NCBI GenBank assembly: GCA_036960305.1 | Contig: JBALWA010000001.1 | Span: forward strand, 1-64,000 | DNA: 64,000 nt | Source: JBALVT01 sp036960305 | GTDB lineage: Bacteria; Pseudomonadota; Gammaproteobacteria; Pseudomonadales; Halieaceae | Reading direction: 5' to 3' | The notes under the pieces: generated by a model | What the model saw: only the letters and a program-made list of their open reading frames with translations | What the model was told of the DNA's origin: nothing | Database searches by the model: none | Made by a program: the position numbers and the translations under genes | Shown here: in pieces, positions 17,362-25,775 of the stretch | Position numbering within the stretch: position 1 is the first letter of the stretch | How the letters are laid out: the number at the start of each line of letters is the position of its first letter

Positions 17362-18339
17362 ATGATAATATGTTATATCATTATATCAAATCAACAAAGG
17401 TTACGCTTTATCGATATCGAAATCAGCGAAGTCGGTCCAAGAGATGGTCTGCAGAGTATTACGCCGATTATGTCGACGTGTGACAAGAAGGCCTGGATTA
17501 CAGCGCTGGCCGCTGCCGGAATTCCAGAAATTGAAGTCGGCTCGTTTGTGCCTGCCCGTGTGCTGCCGCAATTGGCCGATACGGCTGAGCTGGTGACCCA
17601 CGCCCGGGGTATTAAAGGCCTGGCGGTGGCAGTACTGGTTCCCAATTTACGCGGCGCCGAAAATGCCCTTGCCGTGGGTCCGCACAAAATGACCGTACCC
17701 CTGTCGGTAAGTGAAACCCACAGTCTCAAAAACCTTAATCGCACCCATGAGCAGGTATTGCAGGACGTGCGTGGCATTCGGGCGGCCATTGACGAATTGC
17801 CGGTAGCGCAACGGCCCAAGTTTGAAGGTTCACTCTCAACAGCCTTCGGTTGTACTCTGGAAGGAGTGGTGCCTGAGGCCAAGGTGCTGGAGATGGCCGA
17901 GAAATTGGTCGAAGCCGGTTGTGATGAGGTGGGCTTGTCTGACACCACCGGCTTTGCCAGCCCCCTGCAGGTGCGTAACTACACCCGCCATATCTGGGAA
18001 GTGGTTGGCAAGGACAAACTGACAGGTATACACCTGCACAATACTCGGGGGCAGGGCCTTGCCAACGTCATGGCGGCGCTTGAGGTGGGGCTCACAACGA
18101 TAGATGCCTCCATGGGAGGGATAGGCGGCTGTCCCTTTGCGCCCGGCGCCAGTGGCAATATCGTCACGGAGGATCTGGTCTTTCTGTTGGAGAGCCAGGG
18201 TTTGCAAACCGGGGTCAATTTTGCGGCCTTGTGGAAGGCACGAGAACTGCTCGCTGCAGCCCTACCCGGGGTGGAGCTGTACGGTTTTACGCCCGAGGCC
18301 GGATTGCCAAAGGGTTTTGTCGCCGCTACCCCCCAGTAG
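17362..18339 (+). CDS. HMG-CoA lyase-family enzyme
   Basis: About 310-325 residues of the HMGL/TIM-barrel family that cleaves 3-hydroxyacyl-CoA by retro-Claisen reaction. Catalytic features: ISEVGPRDGLQS (arginine and aspartate), GIHLHNTRGQGLANV (metal histidines) and GGCPFAPGASGNIVTED (active cysteine loop). The start is uncertain. The only upstream ATG in frame, 17362, overlaps the dyad at 17363-17380, whereas an AAAGG site at 17396-17400 points to initiation near 17410, where no standard start codon is found. Next to a CaiB transferase, it probably cleaves a branched hydroxyacyl-CoA such as a citramalyl-CoA homologue, not necessarily HMG-CoA. Confidence 0.85.
   Translation: MIICYIIISNQQRLRFIDIEISEVGPRDGLQSITPIMSTCDKKAWITALAAAGIPEIEVGSFVPARVLPQLADTAELVTHARGIKGLAVAVLVPNLRGAENALAVGPHKMTVPLSVSETHSLKNLNRTHEQVLQDVRGIRAAIDELPVAQRPKFEGSLSTAFGCTLEGVVPEAKVLEMAEKLVEAGCDEVGLSDTTGFASPLQVRNYTRHIWEVVGKDKLTGIHLHNTRGQGLANVMAALEVGLTTIDASMGGIGGCPFAPGASGNIVTEDLVFLLESQGLQTGVNFAALWKARELLAAALPGVELYGFTPEAGLPKGFVAATPQ
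17363..17380. promoter_or_regulatory. Strong AT-rich dyad, candidate island operator
   Basis: TGATAATATGTTATATCA is an imperfect 18-base palindrome in the divergent promoter of the CoA-transferase and CoA-lyase genes. Its right half GTTATATCA equals that in front of the GntR gene at 23071-23082. Confidence 0.55.
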
Positions 18340-18345
18340 TTGCTG

Positions 18346-19317
18346 CTAGGCGTTACGCTTGCGCTGAAGCACTTTGTGCAGCAGCAGCGGGGTCCACGCG
18401 AGTGCGCCGAACAGGTAGACCAGTGCAAATTCCGCAACCGGTATCCGCAGTACCTCCACTGACTCCAGTCCCCGGCCCCAATAGGTATAGAGCACACACA
18501 GCAGGTAGGTGATCACGATACCCGTGCGCGTCTTTCTACCCAGGCCAATACCGTGTATTTGCGTCACCACGAAAAGCGTGAAGAAACCGAACAGAAACAT
18601 CTGCCAATGATCTCCTCCCATCGTGAGATAGGCGACCATGGCGCCGTGGATAAGCACAAACACTTCCAGCAGCATCGTCCACACCCGATCCCGGTGAAAG
18701 CGGGTAAAGAACATGCTGCCTTGCAGTAGCAACAACAGGATATAAAAGGTTCCCAGTAGGTGGCCCAGATTGTCCTCAATCGGGTGGAACCAGAACGTGT
18801 AAATAACGGCCCATGAAAAATAGTAGCCGTGATAGCGCCTGATGAAGCCTACCGGACGCTCTACAAAATCGATTTTGTGGCCAAAAAATAGCCCTCGTCG
18901 GCTGTTTTCCATCATCAGTACCAGAACCAGCATAAAGATAACCGAGAACTGTGATGACAGCACCGACGTATCCTGTGCCAGTCCGTCGTAGAAAACTTTG
19001 GTCTGCAGTATGTGCAGTGCCACGAAGAGCAGATTAAAGGCGAGTGCCATGATGTTGATGGGATGCAGCGCGGCCGTGTATTTTGGGCGCTTTATTTGTG
19101 CCCAGGCGATGAGCGCCCATAGGCCCGCCTGATGCAGGGCGTAGAGCGACCAGCCGGAAAAATGGGTCCAGAAATCAGGTTCTGCGAGTTTCCAGTAGTA
19201 CCACAGGTTTCCCTGGTCCGGCAGGAACATGTCCGCAGAACTGTAGGGCCCCAGCATGACGATGATGATCATTATCAGCAGGCAGGCCAGAATTCCTGTG
19301 GTGTGTCGCAAGGTCAT
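18346..19317 (-). CDS. Multi-spanning membrane protein, unknown function
   Basis: A 323-residue protein with about eight or nine membrane segments, including the N-terminal ILACLLIMIIIVMLG and the C-terminal FALVYLFGALAWTPLLL. Histidines inside or next to helices (ALHILQ, WFHPIEDNLGHLLGTFY, LIHGAMVAYL) could bind heme or metal, but I recognise no family. It is the last gene of the minus-strand series that runs from 25641 down, 75 bases after the lipoprotein hydrolase, so it probably belongs to that operon. A transport or membrane redox role is possible but unproven. Confidence 0.6.
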   Translation of the reverse strand: MTLRHTTGILACLLIMIIIVMLGPYSSADMFLPDQGNLWYYWKLAEPDFWTHFSGWSLYALHQAGLWALIAWAQIKRPKYTAALHPINIMALAFNLLFVALHILQTKVFYDGLAQDTSVLSSQFSVIFMLVLVLMMENSRRGLFFGHKIDFVERPVGFIRRYHGYYFSWAVIYTFWFHPIEDNLGHLLGTFYILLLLLQGSMFFTRFHRDRVWTMLLEVFVLIHGAMVAYLTMGGDHWQMFLFGFFTLFVVTQIHGIGLGRKTRTGIVITYLLCVLYTYWGRGLESVEVLRIPVAEFALVYLFGALAWTPLLLHKVLQRKRNA

Positions 19318-19392
19318 AGTGGGTACTAACTCGCTCCGTATTACGTGTAACTAAGCTTACGTTCCCATGTCGGGTTTTGGATTGGCGCTGAT

Positions 19393-20415
19393 CTAGCGCG
19401 TGTCCAGGCGAGAAAACCCCGCCGATTGTTCACCGATGGTATCACTGTCGATAAATGCCCGGGCCGCAGTACTGTCCTTCAAGTAAGCATCAAGGAATGC
19501 GGTGCTGGCACTGTGCACCATACGCAGTGCGTCGGTCTGGGGTGTCGCTTCCCGTTCAGTACGGCAGATGAGGTTGCCCAGAAAGTGGTCGGCGCCCTCG
19601 GTCACCAGGGCGTATTTGTTGCCGGCGATAGCCGTCTCCCAGGACATCAAATGCATACGCCAGTCGGGCCAGAAAGCGGGCTGAATATCCCAGGTGCCGG
19701 TGCTGATGAGTGTGGGTGTTTCCAGTTCTAGCCAACTGTCCGCCGTGATGGTGTCGAACATCGGCCCGGGTGGCGAGAGGGCCACAATCGCTTTGACTTG
19801 TGGGTCACGGTGAGGCAGATACTTCTGCTGGTCCGGGTCGAAGGCAGCTGCACCACCAAATTGCTGTGCGCTGAACGCGCCAAAAGAGTGGCCTGTTACC
19901 GCCAGTTTGGAGGGGTCGGCCTTGCCGCGAAATGCTGGCGCGATGGCTTCTATCGCGGGTAGTTCCTGTAGCAGGCGTGACAGGTCATCCACCCGGCCTT
20001 CGATCAGTCCCAACTGGCCATAGCGAAGGCTGTTAAAGATGCCCTTTGGGGCGCCGCAGCAGTCCAGGTGGTTGGGTGCGATGACGGCATAGCCGTGGCT
20101 TACCCAGTGTTCGATGAGCCGATCATAGCTGTCCTTGTCTGACCAGTTGCCGTGGGAAAACAACAAGAGTGGGAACCCGCTGCCGGCAGTCGGAAAATAC
20201 AGATTGAACAATAGGTCACGCTGATCGCTCGCGGCGGACAATGTTTGATTACGAACCACGCTCACCGCGTGTGGCCCCGGGTTTATGCCGTACAGCTGAT
20301 CGATTATGGCGTCGTCTACTGCCAGCGGATTGGCCGGGGGCAGTGGAATGTCTTCACTGCATCCCAGTGATAAGAAAAGCCATAAGCAAAGCAGGAGTTG
20401 GCGTGAAGGCTTCAT
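19393..20415 (-). CDS. Lipoprotein alpha/beta hydrolase, chlorophyllase/PAF-AH-like
   Basis: About 340 residues. The N-terminus LLLCLWLFLSLGC looks like a lipoprotein signal ending at a cysteine. The hydrolase core shows PLLLFSHGNWSDKDSY (oxyanion region), GYAVIAPNHLDCCG, the nucleophile GHSFGAFSAQ and a late histidine in EGADHFLGN. The fold and layout suit the dienelactone-hydrolase/chlorophyllase/PAF-acetylhydrolase group. A cell-envelope esterase could remove phytol or other ester side chains from incoming tetrapyrroles, but this is inferred from context only. ATG 20415 lies two bases after the stop of the upstream hydrolase, with a CAGGGAA ribosome binding site. Confidence 0.7.
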   Translation of the reverse strand: MKPSRQLLLCLWLFLSLGCSEDIPLPPANPLAVDDAIIDQLYGINPGPHAVSVVRNQTLSAASDQRDLLFNLYFPTAGSGFPLLLFSHGNWSDKDSYDRLIEHWVSHGYAVIAPNHLDCCGAPKGIFNSLRYGQLGLIEGRVDDLSRLLQELPAIEAIAPAFRGKADPSKLAVTGHSFGAFSAQQFGGAAAFDPDQQKYLPHRDPQVKAIVALSPPGPMFDTITADSWLELETPTLISTGTWDIQPAFWPDWRMHLMSWETAIAGNKYALVTEGADHFLGNLICRTEREATPQTDALRMVHSASTAFLDAYLKDSTAARAFIDSDTIGEQSAGFSRLDTR

Positions 20416-20416
20416 G

Positions 20417-21364
20417 CTAATTTCCCTGAAGGAACGCGCGAACGTCATCGGCAGATTGCTGCGGGATCTCCAGCGGGATGACGTGTCCCACGCCCGGGTA
20501 GGTGATGGTCTCGACCCCCTCGGAATTGCTCAGCTTCTCTCTAAACTGGCTAACATGCGCCACCGGTAATTGCGGGTTTTTCTCCCCCCACAGGATCAGG
20601 GTTGGGGCCTTTATCATCGCCAGGTCTTCGGAGATATCGCCCCGCTCCCATGCGCGCATGCGCAAAAACTCTGCCATACGATTGCCTTTGCCCCGGTACA
20701 TCAGGTGAAATTCCTCTACCTGTTGATCGGTAATCAGCGTGTTATCAACCACGGCGGCTTGCAGGAACGGTTTGAACAGCTTTTCAGGTAAAAGGTAAAA
20801 AACGACCCAGCCCCAATCGGGTAACCCTTTCTCCATGTATTTGTTGGTGATGCCGGGCATGCCTGGGGTGTTTATCAGAACCAGTTTGTCTGTTTGCTGT
20901 GGGTAGTGAGATGCAAAGTACCAGGCCAGGGCGCCACCAGTGGATGAGCCCGCGATGGATGCGCGCTCAATCTGCAGGTGATCCAGCAGTTCGGCCAGTA
21001 AAAAGCTACCGCGGGCTCTAGAGTAGTCCTCACTGGGATCGGGGCCGGTTAGGCCGTGACTGGTCAGGTCATAGCGTATAACGCTAAAGTCCTTCGCCAG
21101 TGTGTCTACCCAGGCCTGCCACTGTCGCATGGTATAAAAATGCGAGTGAATGAGAACAAGGGGTGGGCCGCTACCCTCTACCTTGTAAGCCAGGTTTACC
21201 CCGTCGATGGTGACTCGCTGCAGCGTGCTATCCCCATAGAGTACTTCAAGCTCCTGACGGGGGATGTCACGATTGGTCCATGCCAGATACAGTATGAAGG
21301 CGGACAATAAGGCGAGCAGTAAGCTGAATCCCAATAGCAGGAATTTGAACAGGCGGCGGATCAC
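20417..21364 (-). CDS. Membrane-anchored alpha/beta hydrolase
   Basis: A 315-residue MhpC-like hydrolase with one N-terminal membrane segment (LFKFLLLGFSLLLALLSAF). Core motifs: PPLVLIHSHFYTMRQWQ, RYDLTSHGLTGP, nucleophile AGSSTGGALAW, an aspartate/glutamate region LILWGEKNP and the catalytic histidine GVGHVIP. Pheophytinase and many C-C bond hydrolases share this fold, so an ester or ring-cleavage substrate is possible. It overlaps the upstream lyase gene by four bases and is followed by the lipoprotein hydrolase after two, so the three are one translationally coupled unit. Confidence 0.75.
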   Translation of the reverse strand: MIRRLFKFLLLGFSLLLALLSAFILYLAWTNRDIPRQELEVLYGDSTLQRVTIDGVNLAYKVEGSGPPLVLIHSHFYTMRQWQAWVDTLAKDFSVIRYDLTSHGLTGPDPSEDYSRARGSFLLAELLDHLQIERASIAGSSTGGALAWYFASHYPQQTDKLVLINTPGMPGITNKYMEKGLPDWGWVVFYLLPEKLFKPFLQAAVVDNTLITDQQVEEFHLMYRGKGNRMAEFLRMRAWERGDISEDLAMIKAPTLILWGEKNPQLPVAHVSQFREKLSNSEGVETITYPGVGHVIPLEIPQQSADDVRAFLQGN

Positions 21365-22248
21365 GTGTCGCTGCCACCGTCATACTGCCTGCCCGCCGCC
21401 AGCAACTGATCGGCGCCCAGCAGCGTATTCATTTCTCCCAGGTCAATCATTTGCTCACGTAGGTTCTCTGTACTGCCCTGCTTGTGGATTTCTTCGAGCA
21501 CGCGTCTCGCCCCGGGAATAAAGGTGTGTAGCAGGGCCACTGGATACAGGGCGACGCGATAGCCCAGTTGTTGCAGTTGGCCACAGTCGGTGACCGGGCT
21601 GTTGCCGCCTTCCACCAGGTTGTGTATCAGTGGTACTTGCGAGCCAAATTCTCTACCGATGGTCTGCATCTGCTCTACGTCCCGGGGCGCTTCAATAAAA
21701 AGCGCATCTGCTCCCGCTTCCAGATAGAGCCTTGCGCGTGTCATCGCATCGTCAAAACCGTTAACCCCCAGTGCATCGGTACGTGCAATGATGAGGGTGT
21801 TGGCGTGCTCTCTTGCATCCAGTGCCGCATGTATTTTCCCCTGCATTTCCTGGGCGCTGATGACCGATTTACCCTGCATATGACCACAGCGTTTGGGTGA
21901 TGCCTGATCTTCAAGCTGTAGAGCACTGGCGCCAGCGCGTTCCAGGTCTCGCACGGTGCGCTGCACGTTCAGGGCATTGCCAAAGCCGGTATCCATATCG
22001 ACAATGATGGGTAAGGCTACGCGATCGCGTACGATGCTGACGGTTTCTACCAGTTCGCTGGCGGTGACCAGTCCCATGTCAGGCCTGCCAAAGCGGGAGA
22101 AAGCGAGACTGCCGCCGGAAAGAAAGGCGCAGTCGAAACCCGCCTGCTCCACTAACAGCGCGGACAGCCCGTCATAGATGCCGGGTGCTTTGATGAGGCC
22201 CGACCCCGACAGCTGTTGCGAGAGCTTTCCCCTATGTGAATTCGCCAT
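21361..22248 (-). CDS. Isocitrate lyase/PEP mutase family lyase (2,3-dimethylmalate lyase-like)
   Basis: A 295-residue TIM-barrel lyase. It has DMDTGFGNALNV for magnesium binding, LEDQASPKRCGHMQGK with the catalytic cysteine that distinguishes true lyases from mutases and hydrolases, and IIARTDALG. Family members cleave 2-methylisocitrate, 2,3-dimethylmalate or oxaloacetate. No methylcitrate synthase or PrpD lies nearby, while a LeuCD-type hydratase does, so cleavage of a dialkylmalate to pyruvate plus a short fatty acid is the favoured reading. The gene starts twelve bases after the GntR stop and overlaps the next hydrolase, placing it in the imidase-amidase operon. Confidence 0.85.
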   Translation of the reverse strand: MANSHRGKLSQQLSGSGLIKAPGIYDGLSALLVEQAGFDCAFLSGGSLAFSRFGRPDMGLVTASELVETVSIVRDRVALPIIVDMDTGFGNALNVQRTVRDLERAGASALQLEDQASPKRCGHMQGKSVISAQEMQGKIHAALDAREHANTLIIARTDALGVNGFDDAMTRARLYLEAGADALFIEAPRDVEQMQTIGREFGSQVPLIHNLVEGGNSPVTDCGQLQQLGYRVALYPVALLHTFIPGARRVLEEIHKQGSTENLREQMIDLGEMNTLLGADQLLAAGRQYDGGSDT

Positions 22249-22259
22249 GCGCTTGTCCG

Positions 22260-23042
22260 TTAACTGTTATCGAGTTCCAGGTCCATGCGGTACTGGAAGT
22301 GATCCGGATGATAGTAAACGTGCAGGTAGTCGACCAGTTGTTCGCCGTCGCGCCCGCCGGTGAACGATTCGCGAACAAGGCTGATCAGTGGCGCACCAGC
22401 ACTTGTATTAAGGTGCTCTGCGAGTTCCGGTGTTGCCGCTACCGCGCTGATGGTCTGGGTAACATGTTTTATGTTCAGTCCCTGCTTACGAAAAATCTCC
22501 AGACGAGGCGACTGCTTGAAATCGCGCTTGCTGACCGGCTTGGTGAGCCCGCTGGTCCAGCTGTCATAATAGCCAAAGGGCTGGCCATCTCTTGAACGGA
22601 CCCGCACCAGGCGTAGCGCTTTTTCTTTGGCAGTCAGTGCCAGCGCCTCCCTGATATTCCCTGGTGGCACCAGTTTTTTACACTCCAGCACGTTAACTTC
22701 CGTGTGGCGTGCCATGCTCTCAATTTCCTGCAGCATGCCGATCAGAGGGGCCTTTACTGGCTGCGGATGGTACTCATAGGTTACATGCGTGCCCTTACCA
22801 CGGCGGCGTTCTACCATGCCTTCAGCGGCCAGTTCATCCATTGCCCGTTTGGCGGTGATACGCGATACCCCAAAGGTTTCAGCCAGTTGCTGCTCGGTTG
22901 GCATTTGCGCCCCGGTTTCCATCGTACCGTCGAGGATTGTATTCTTGAGCAGGCTGTAAAGGCGAAAATACAGCGGTGTGGGTATGTCCTGCTCCAGGGT
23001 CTTCAGTTGGGTTTCACTGAACATCTCGGTGATTTTATTCAT
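22260..23042 (-). CDS. GntR/HutC-family regulator with UTRA domain
   Basis: A 260-residue repressor-type protein. The N-terminal winged helix (TPLYFRLYSLLKNTIL, QLAETFGVSRITAKRAMDEL, VERRRGKGTHV) binds DNA, and the UTRA domain from about residue 95 binds a small ligand (LVRVRSRDGQPFGYYDSW). It sits between the imidase genes and the lyase gene, on the same strand, and has its own promoter site at 23071. Sequences like that site recur in front of many island genes. It is therefore the best candidate for pathway-wide repression relieved by an intermediate, possibly a maleimide or maleamate (inference). Confidence 0.9.
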   Translation of the reverse strand: MNKITEMFSETQLKTLEQDIPTPLYFRLYSLLKNTILDGTMETGAQMPTEQQLAETFGVSRITAKRAMDELAAEGMVERRRGKGTHVTYEYHPQPVKAPLIGMLQEIESMARHTEVNVLECKKLVPPGNIREALALTAKEKALRLVRVRSRDGQPFGYYDSWTSGLTKPVSKRDFKQSPRLEIFRKQGLNIKHVTQTISAVAATPELAEHLNTSAGAPLISLVRESFTGGRDGEQLVDYLHVYYHPDHFQYRMDLELDNS

Positions 23043-23070
23043 GAATCACGTCTCTAGGGGTAATTGTACT

Positions 23071-23082
23071 AATGTTATATCA
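23071..23082. promoter_or_regulatory. Candidate GntR operator half (AATGTTATATCA)
   Basis: AATGTTATATCA lies 29 bases upstream of the GntR start. It agrees with the right half of the dyad at 17363-17380 and with the reverse strand of the site at 48458-48479. Self-regulation is inferred. Confidence 0.5.
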
Positions 23083-23102
23083 AAATCAGTCATTTGTGTT
23101 TT

Positions 23103-24041
23103 TCATGCTGACGTTTGTTGTCTTTGCCAGACCTGTAGAATCTCGCTGGCGCCAGCACTCCATACCGCGGGCTGGCTGCTAAGATACTTCAGCGCCTGCT
23201 CCAATTTTGCTATGCGGTGCGGTTGGCCCAGCATCCATGGGTGGATATTGAGGGCCAGAATGCGACCGCCCTGATGTTCGGCTTCTGCCAACAAATAGTC
23301 GCAGGCATCACAAACCTGCTCCAGCCAGGACTGCTCCGAATGCTGGTTGTTCATGAGTACGTAGCGGTCCTCCAGTTCATTGGACAACGGCATGGCGACC
23401 AGTGGCCCTTCATTGGTTTTGAAAGCATAGGGCATGTCGTCATTCACCCAGTCACAAAAATAGCGCACGCCGTTCGCCGCCAGTAGCTCCGGGGTATGTT
23501 CGCTTTCATTGCGCGCCGGGCTTATCCAGCCTGTTATTTCCCGGCCGGTCAGCTCCCTCAGTCGGGACAGCGATTTCTCGACCAGCGCGGCCTCATCCGC
23601 CCGCGCCATACCCCCATAGTGAAGGCTGTCCATATCCCAGCCATGGCAAAGAATCTCGTCGCCCCTTTCCAGAATTTTTTGCAGCAGGTAGGGGGTGCGT
23701 TCTGCGAGTCGGGTGTTGATGGCAAAGCTTGGCTTTATGCCATAGGTATCGAAGGCCTTCAAAAAGCGATAGATGCCAACCCGGTTACCATAGTCGCGCA
23801 AGGTGAAATGACGCAGGTCGGGGTAGGGCATGGTCATGCCGCCAGGCGCCGGAAAGGGATCTCCCTTCTGGTCAAGCGGGAAGTATTGCAGGCTCACATT
23901 CACCCACAGGGCCAGCTTCGCGCCCCCGGGCCATTCGACCTTCGATCGATCGGATAGCATGCTCCATTCATAGCGGTCGTGGTCCATGCCGTATCCGCGA
24001 TGGGCATATTGCAGGTAGTCTTTATCCAGTGCCATGCTCAA
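23103..24041 (-). CDS. Polysaccharide-deacetylase-fold enzyme, imidase/PuuE-like (copy A)
   Basis: A 312-residue NodB-fold protein of the PuuE/cyclic-imide-hydrolase type. Recognisable segments are GARLALWVNVSLQYFPL, RDYGNRVGIYRFL, FAINTRLAE, ILCHGWDMDSLHY, GWISPARNESEHTPELL and LNIHPWMLGQPHR. Chitin-type NodB motifs are not conserved, which argues against sugar deacetylation. In this fold, PuuE opens allantoin and the Pseudomonas putida cyclic imide hydrolase opens succinimide-like rings. With an amidase upstream in the same operon, opening of a substituted maleimide to a maleamate is the favoured reaction (inference). The start ATG 24041 overlaps the previous stop by four bases. Confidence 0.75.
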   Translation of the reverse strand: MSMALDKDYLQYAHRGYGMDHDRYEWSMLSDRSKVEWPGGAKLALWVNVSLQYFPLDQKGDPFPAPGGMTMPYPDLRHFTLRDYGNRVGIYRFLKAFDTYGIKPSFAINTRLAERTPYLLQKILERGDEILCHGWDMDSLHYGGMARADEAALVEKSLSRLRELTGREITGWISPARNESEHTPELLAANGVRYFCDWVNDDMPYAFKTNEGPLVAMPLSNELEDRYVLMNNQHSEQSWLEQVCDACDYLLAEAEHQGGRILALNIHPWMLGQPHRIAKLEQALKYLSSQPAVWSAGASEILQVWQRQQTSA

Positions 24042-24979
24042 GCCTCCTGTGCGCGAGCGGCAATGTCATCGAGGCTCTGCTGATAGTGATTATCGATAAA
24101 GTGACGGGCGACCTCTCGTCCGGTGGTTACCCACACATCGCTGTGCCCTGTGATGTACTCCAGGGCCTCTTCAAATGCGCGTAATCGGTGTGGGCAGCTT
24201 ACCTGGTAGTTGTGGGTGGGAATGCACATGACCGTGCCGGATTCTGCCCCTTCTTCATAGAGTCGGTCGAAATTATCTTTCAGCATCTGGCCATAGCGCC
24301 TGGGTTCAATCTTGTTCACCACGTAGGCGATCGTATCGTTCATCTCCAGAGAATATGGGATTGAAACAAAGGGTTTTTTACTGCGCAGGTGGATGGGGGT
24401 GGGTTGGTCGTCGTGAAACAGGTCGCAGGTGTAAAACCCTGCATTCTCGCCAGCAATTTCGGTGCCCACTTCAGCAAACAGATCCAGGGTCAGTTCGGAG
24501 TGCGACAGGGCGGGGGCGAGGTAGCCCGCGCAATGCTGGCCGGTGTGCCGGTGGATGCTCTCCATTGAATCCCGAATCATGTCCCGCTCCTGCTGTTCGG
24601 ACATGCCATAGGTGTAGCGGGTGTTGTAGATGCCGTGGCTGAAAAACTCCCAGTCTCTGGCGGCGCATTGTTCGATAATCTCGGGGTGGTGGTCACACAG
24701 GGCGGTGGATAAAGAGATGGATCCGCGTATACCGTATTTCTCCAGTAGCGCCATTTGCCTGCTGTGGCCAACCCGGTTGCCATAGTCCCGAATGCTGTAG
24801 CCGGGCAGAGCGGGGTGGGGTTGTGGCCAGGCTTTACGATGCGGGTTGGGGGGTGGGTCCAGCTCATAGTATTCAATGTTGGGGGCGACCCAAAAAGCCA
24901 GGCGTGCGCCGCCGGGCCATTCTATTTTCGGGCGCTGGTCATAGGGCCAGTAGTCGTAGAAGTCAGGCTCCGATTTCAT
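24038..24979 (-). CDS. Polysaccharide-deacetylase-fold enzyme, imidase/PuuE-like (copy B)
   Basis: A 313-residue paralogue of the next gene, with GGARLAFWVAPNIEYYEL, RDYGNRVGHSRQMALLEKYG, STALCDHHPEIIEQC, EFFSHGIYNTRY, GYLAPALSHSELT and PTHNYQVSCPHRLRAF. It shares the order of metal and substrate residues with copy A but differs in detail, so the two probably act on two different rings, for instance the alkyl and propionate-bearing maleimides of a tetrapyrrole (inference). It overlaps the amidase-like gene upstream and copy A downstream by four bases each, giving strict translational coupling. Confidence 0.75.
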   Translation of the reverse strand: MKSEPDFYDYWPYDQRPKIEWPGGARLAFWVAPNIEYYELDPPPNPHRKAWPQPHPALPGYSIRDYGNRVGHSRQMALLEKYGIRGSISLSTALCDHHPEIIEQCAARDWEFFSHGIYNTRYTYGMSEQQERDMIRDSMESIHRHTGQHCAGYLAPALSHSELTLDLFAEVGTEIAGENAGFYTCDLFHDDQPTPIHLRSKKPFVSIPYSLEMNDTIAYVVNKIEPRRYGQMLKDNFDRLYEEGAESGTVMCIPTHNYQVSCPHRLRAFEEALEYITGHSDVWVTTGREVARHFIDNHYQQSLDDIAARAQEA

Positions 24980-25641
24980 GGTCGCTGATCCAGCCAGTCG
25001 AACACTTCCTGCACATTACGTACATCCGCGTACTTGAGTGAGAGATCGGTGAGATTGGCGAAGTGATAGCTCTCGTGTTTATCCGCCACGCACTCCTCCG
25101 GCACAATGGTCCTATAACCACGGGAAAGGCTGTCGACTGCAGTGGCTCGAATACAACCTGAGGTAGATCCTCCGGTAAGAATAACCGTGTCGACCTGGTG
25201 CCATACCAGTAGCGATTGCAATTGCGTCTCGAAAAAAGCCGAGGGCATTTTCTTCAGGTAGATCACATCGTTTACGGCGTCGATGTCCAGACGGTCATCA
25301 AATTCACTGCGTTCGGAATCAAATTTGATATTCTGCAGGGAGTCGGGCGTATCGGTTCGCGTTCCCCAGATACCGGCATCCTCGGCGGAATCCATATAGG
25401 CCACGTGAGTCCATACCACCGGCCACCCCAGCGCGCGGAACCGAGTTGCCAGTGAGTTGATGTACTCAAGCTGGCGCGGATCGGTTTCGTAGGCGGTGGC
25501 GAACAGATCAGTGCGGGTGTAGGCCTTTTGTGGGTCGATATTGACCAGTACCGCTTTATTGCCGAAGCCAAAACGTTTGCGAGCGGGGTTATTGCAGACA
25601 TCCTGGTAAATTTCCCGGGCAGTTTTGGATGAGGTTTCCAT
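24976..25641 (-). CDS. Isochorismatase-fold amidase, maleamate-amidase-like (copy 1)
   Basis: A 221-residue cysteine hydrolase. The catalytic triad of the fold is visible: D in VLVNIDPQKAY, K in YLKKMPSAFFET and C in GGSTSGCIRATAVDS. The cis-peptide loop GGSTSGC is as in maleamate amidohydrolase NicF and N-carbamoylsarcosine amidase. It opens an operon with two imidase-like genes, which strongly suggests hydrolysis of a ring-opened maleamate to a maleate plus ammonia. Its start is close to an AT-rich region shared with the divergent GST-like gene. The paralogue at 41362 probably has a related substrate. Confidence 0.82.
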   Translation of the reverse strand: METSSKTAREIYQDVCNNPARKRFGFGNKAVLVNIDPQKAYTRTDLFATAYETDPRQLEYINSLATRFRALGWPVVWTHVAYMDSAEDAGIWGTRTDTPDSLQNIKFDSERSEFDDRLDIDAVNDVIYLKKMPSAFFETQLQSLLVWHQVDTVILTGGSTSGCIRATAVDSLSRGYRTIVPEECVADKHESYHFANLTDLSLKYADVRNVQEVFDWLDQRP

Positions 25642-25775
25642 TAGAGCTCCACCTTGCGAACGAGTAAAAGGTATATAAGTATGTCAATATAGTATATTGC
25701 CTGTTGCCGATCCGCCACCTGTTCGTATAGCATCGGCGTTAAACTTCTGAAACCTGTTAATAGCGAGAACATCTG

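Noticed and set aside
23103..24979. Chitin or peptidoglycan deacetylases
   Set aside because: The proteins lack signal peptides and typical NodB sugar motifs, and overlap an amidase gene; PuuE/imidase-like reading fits better.
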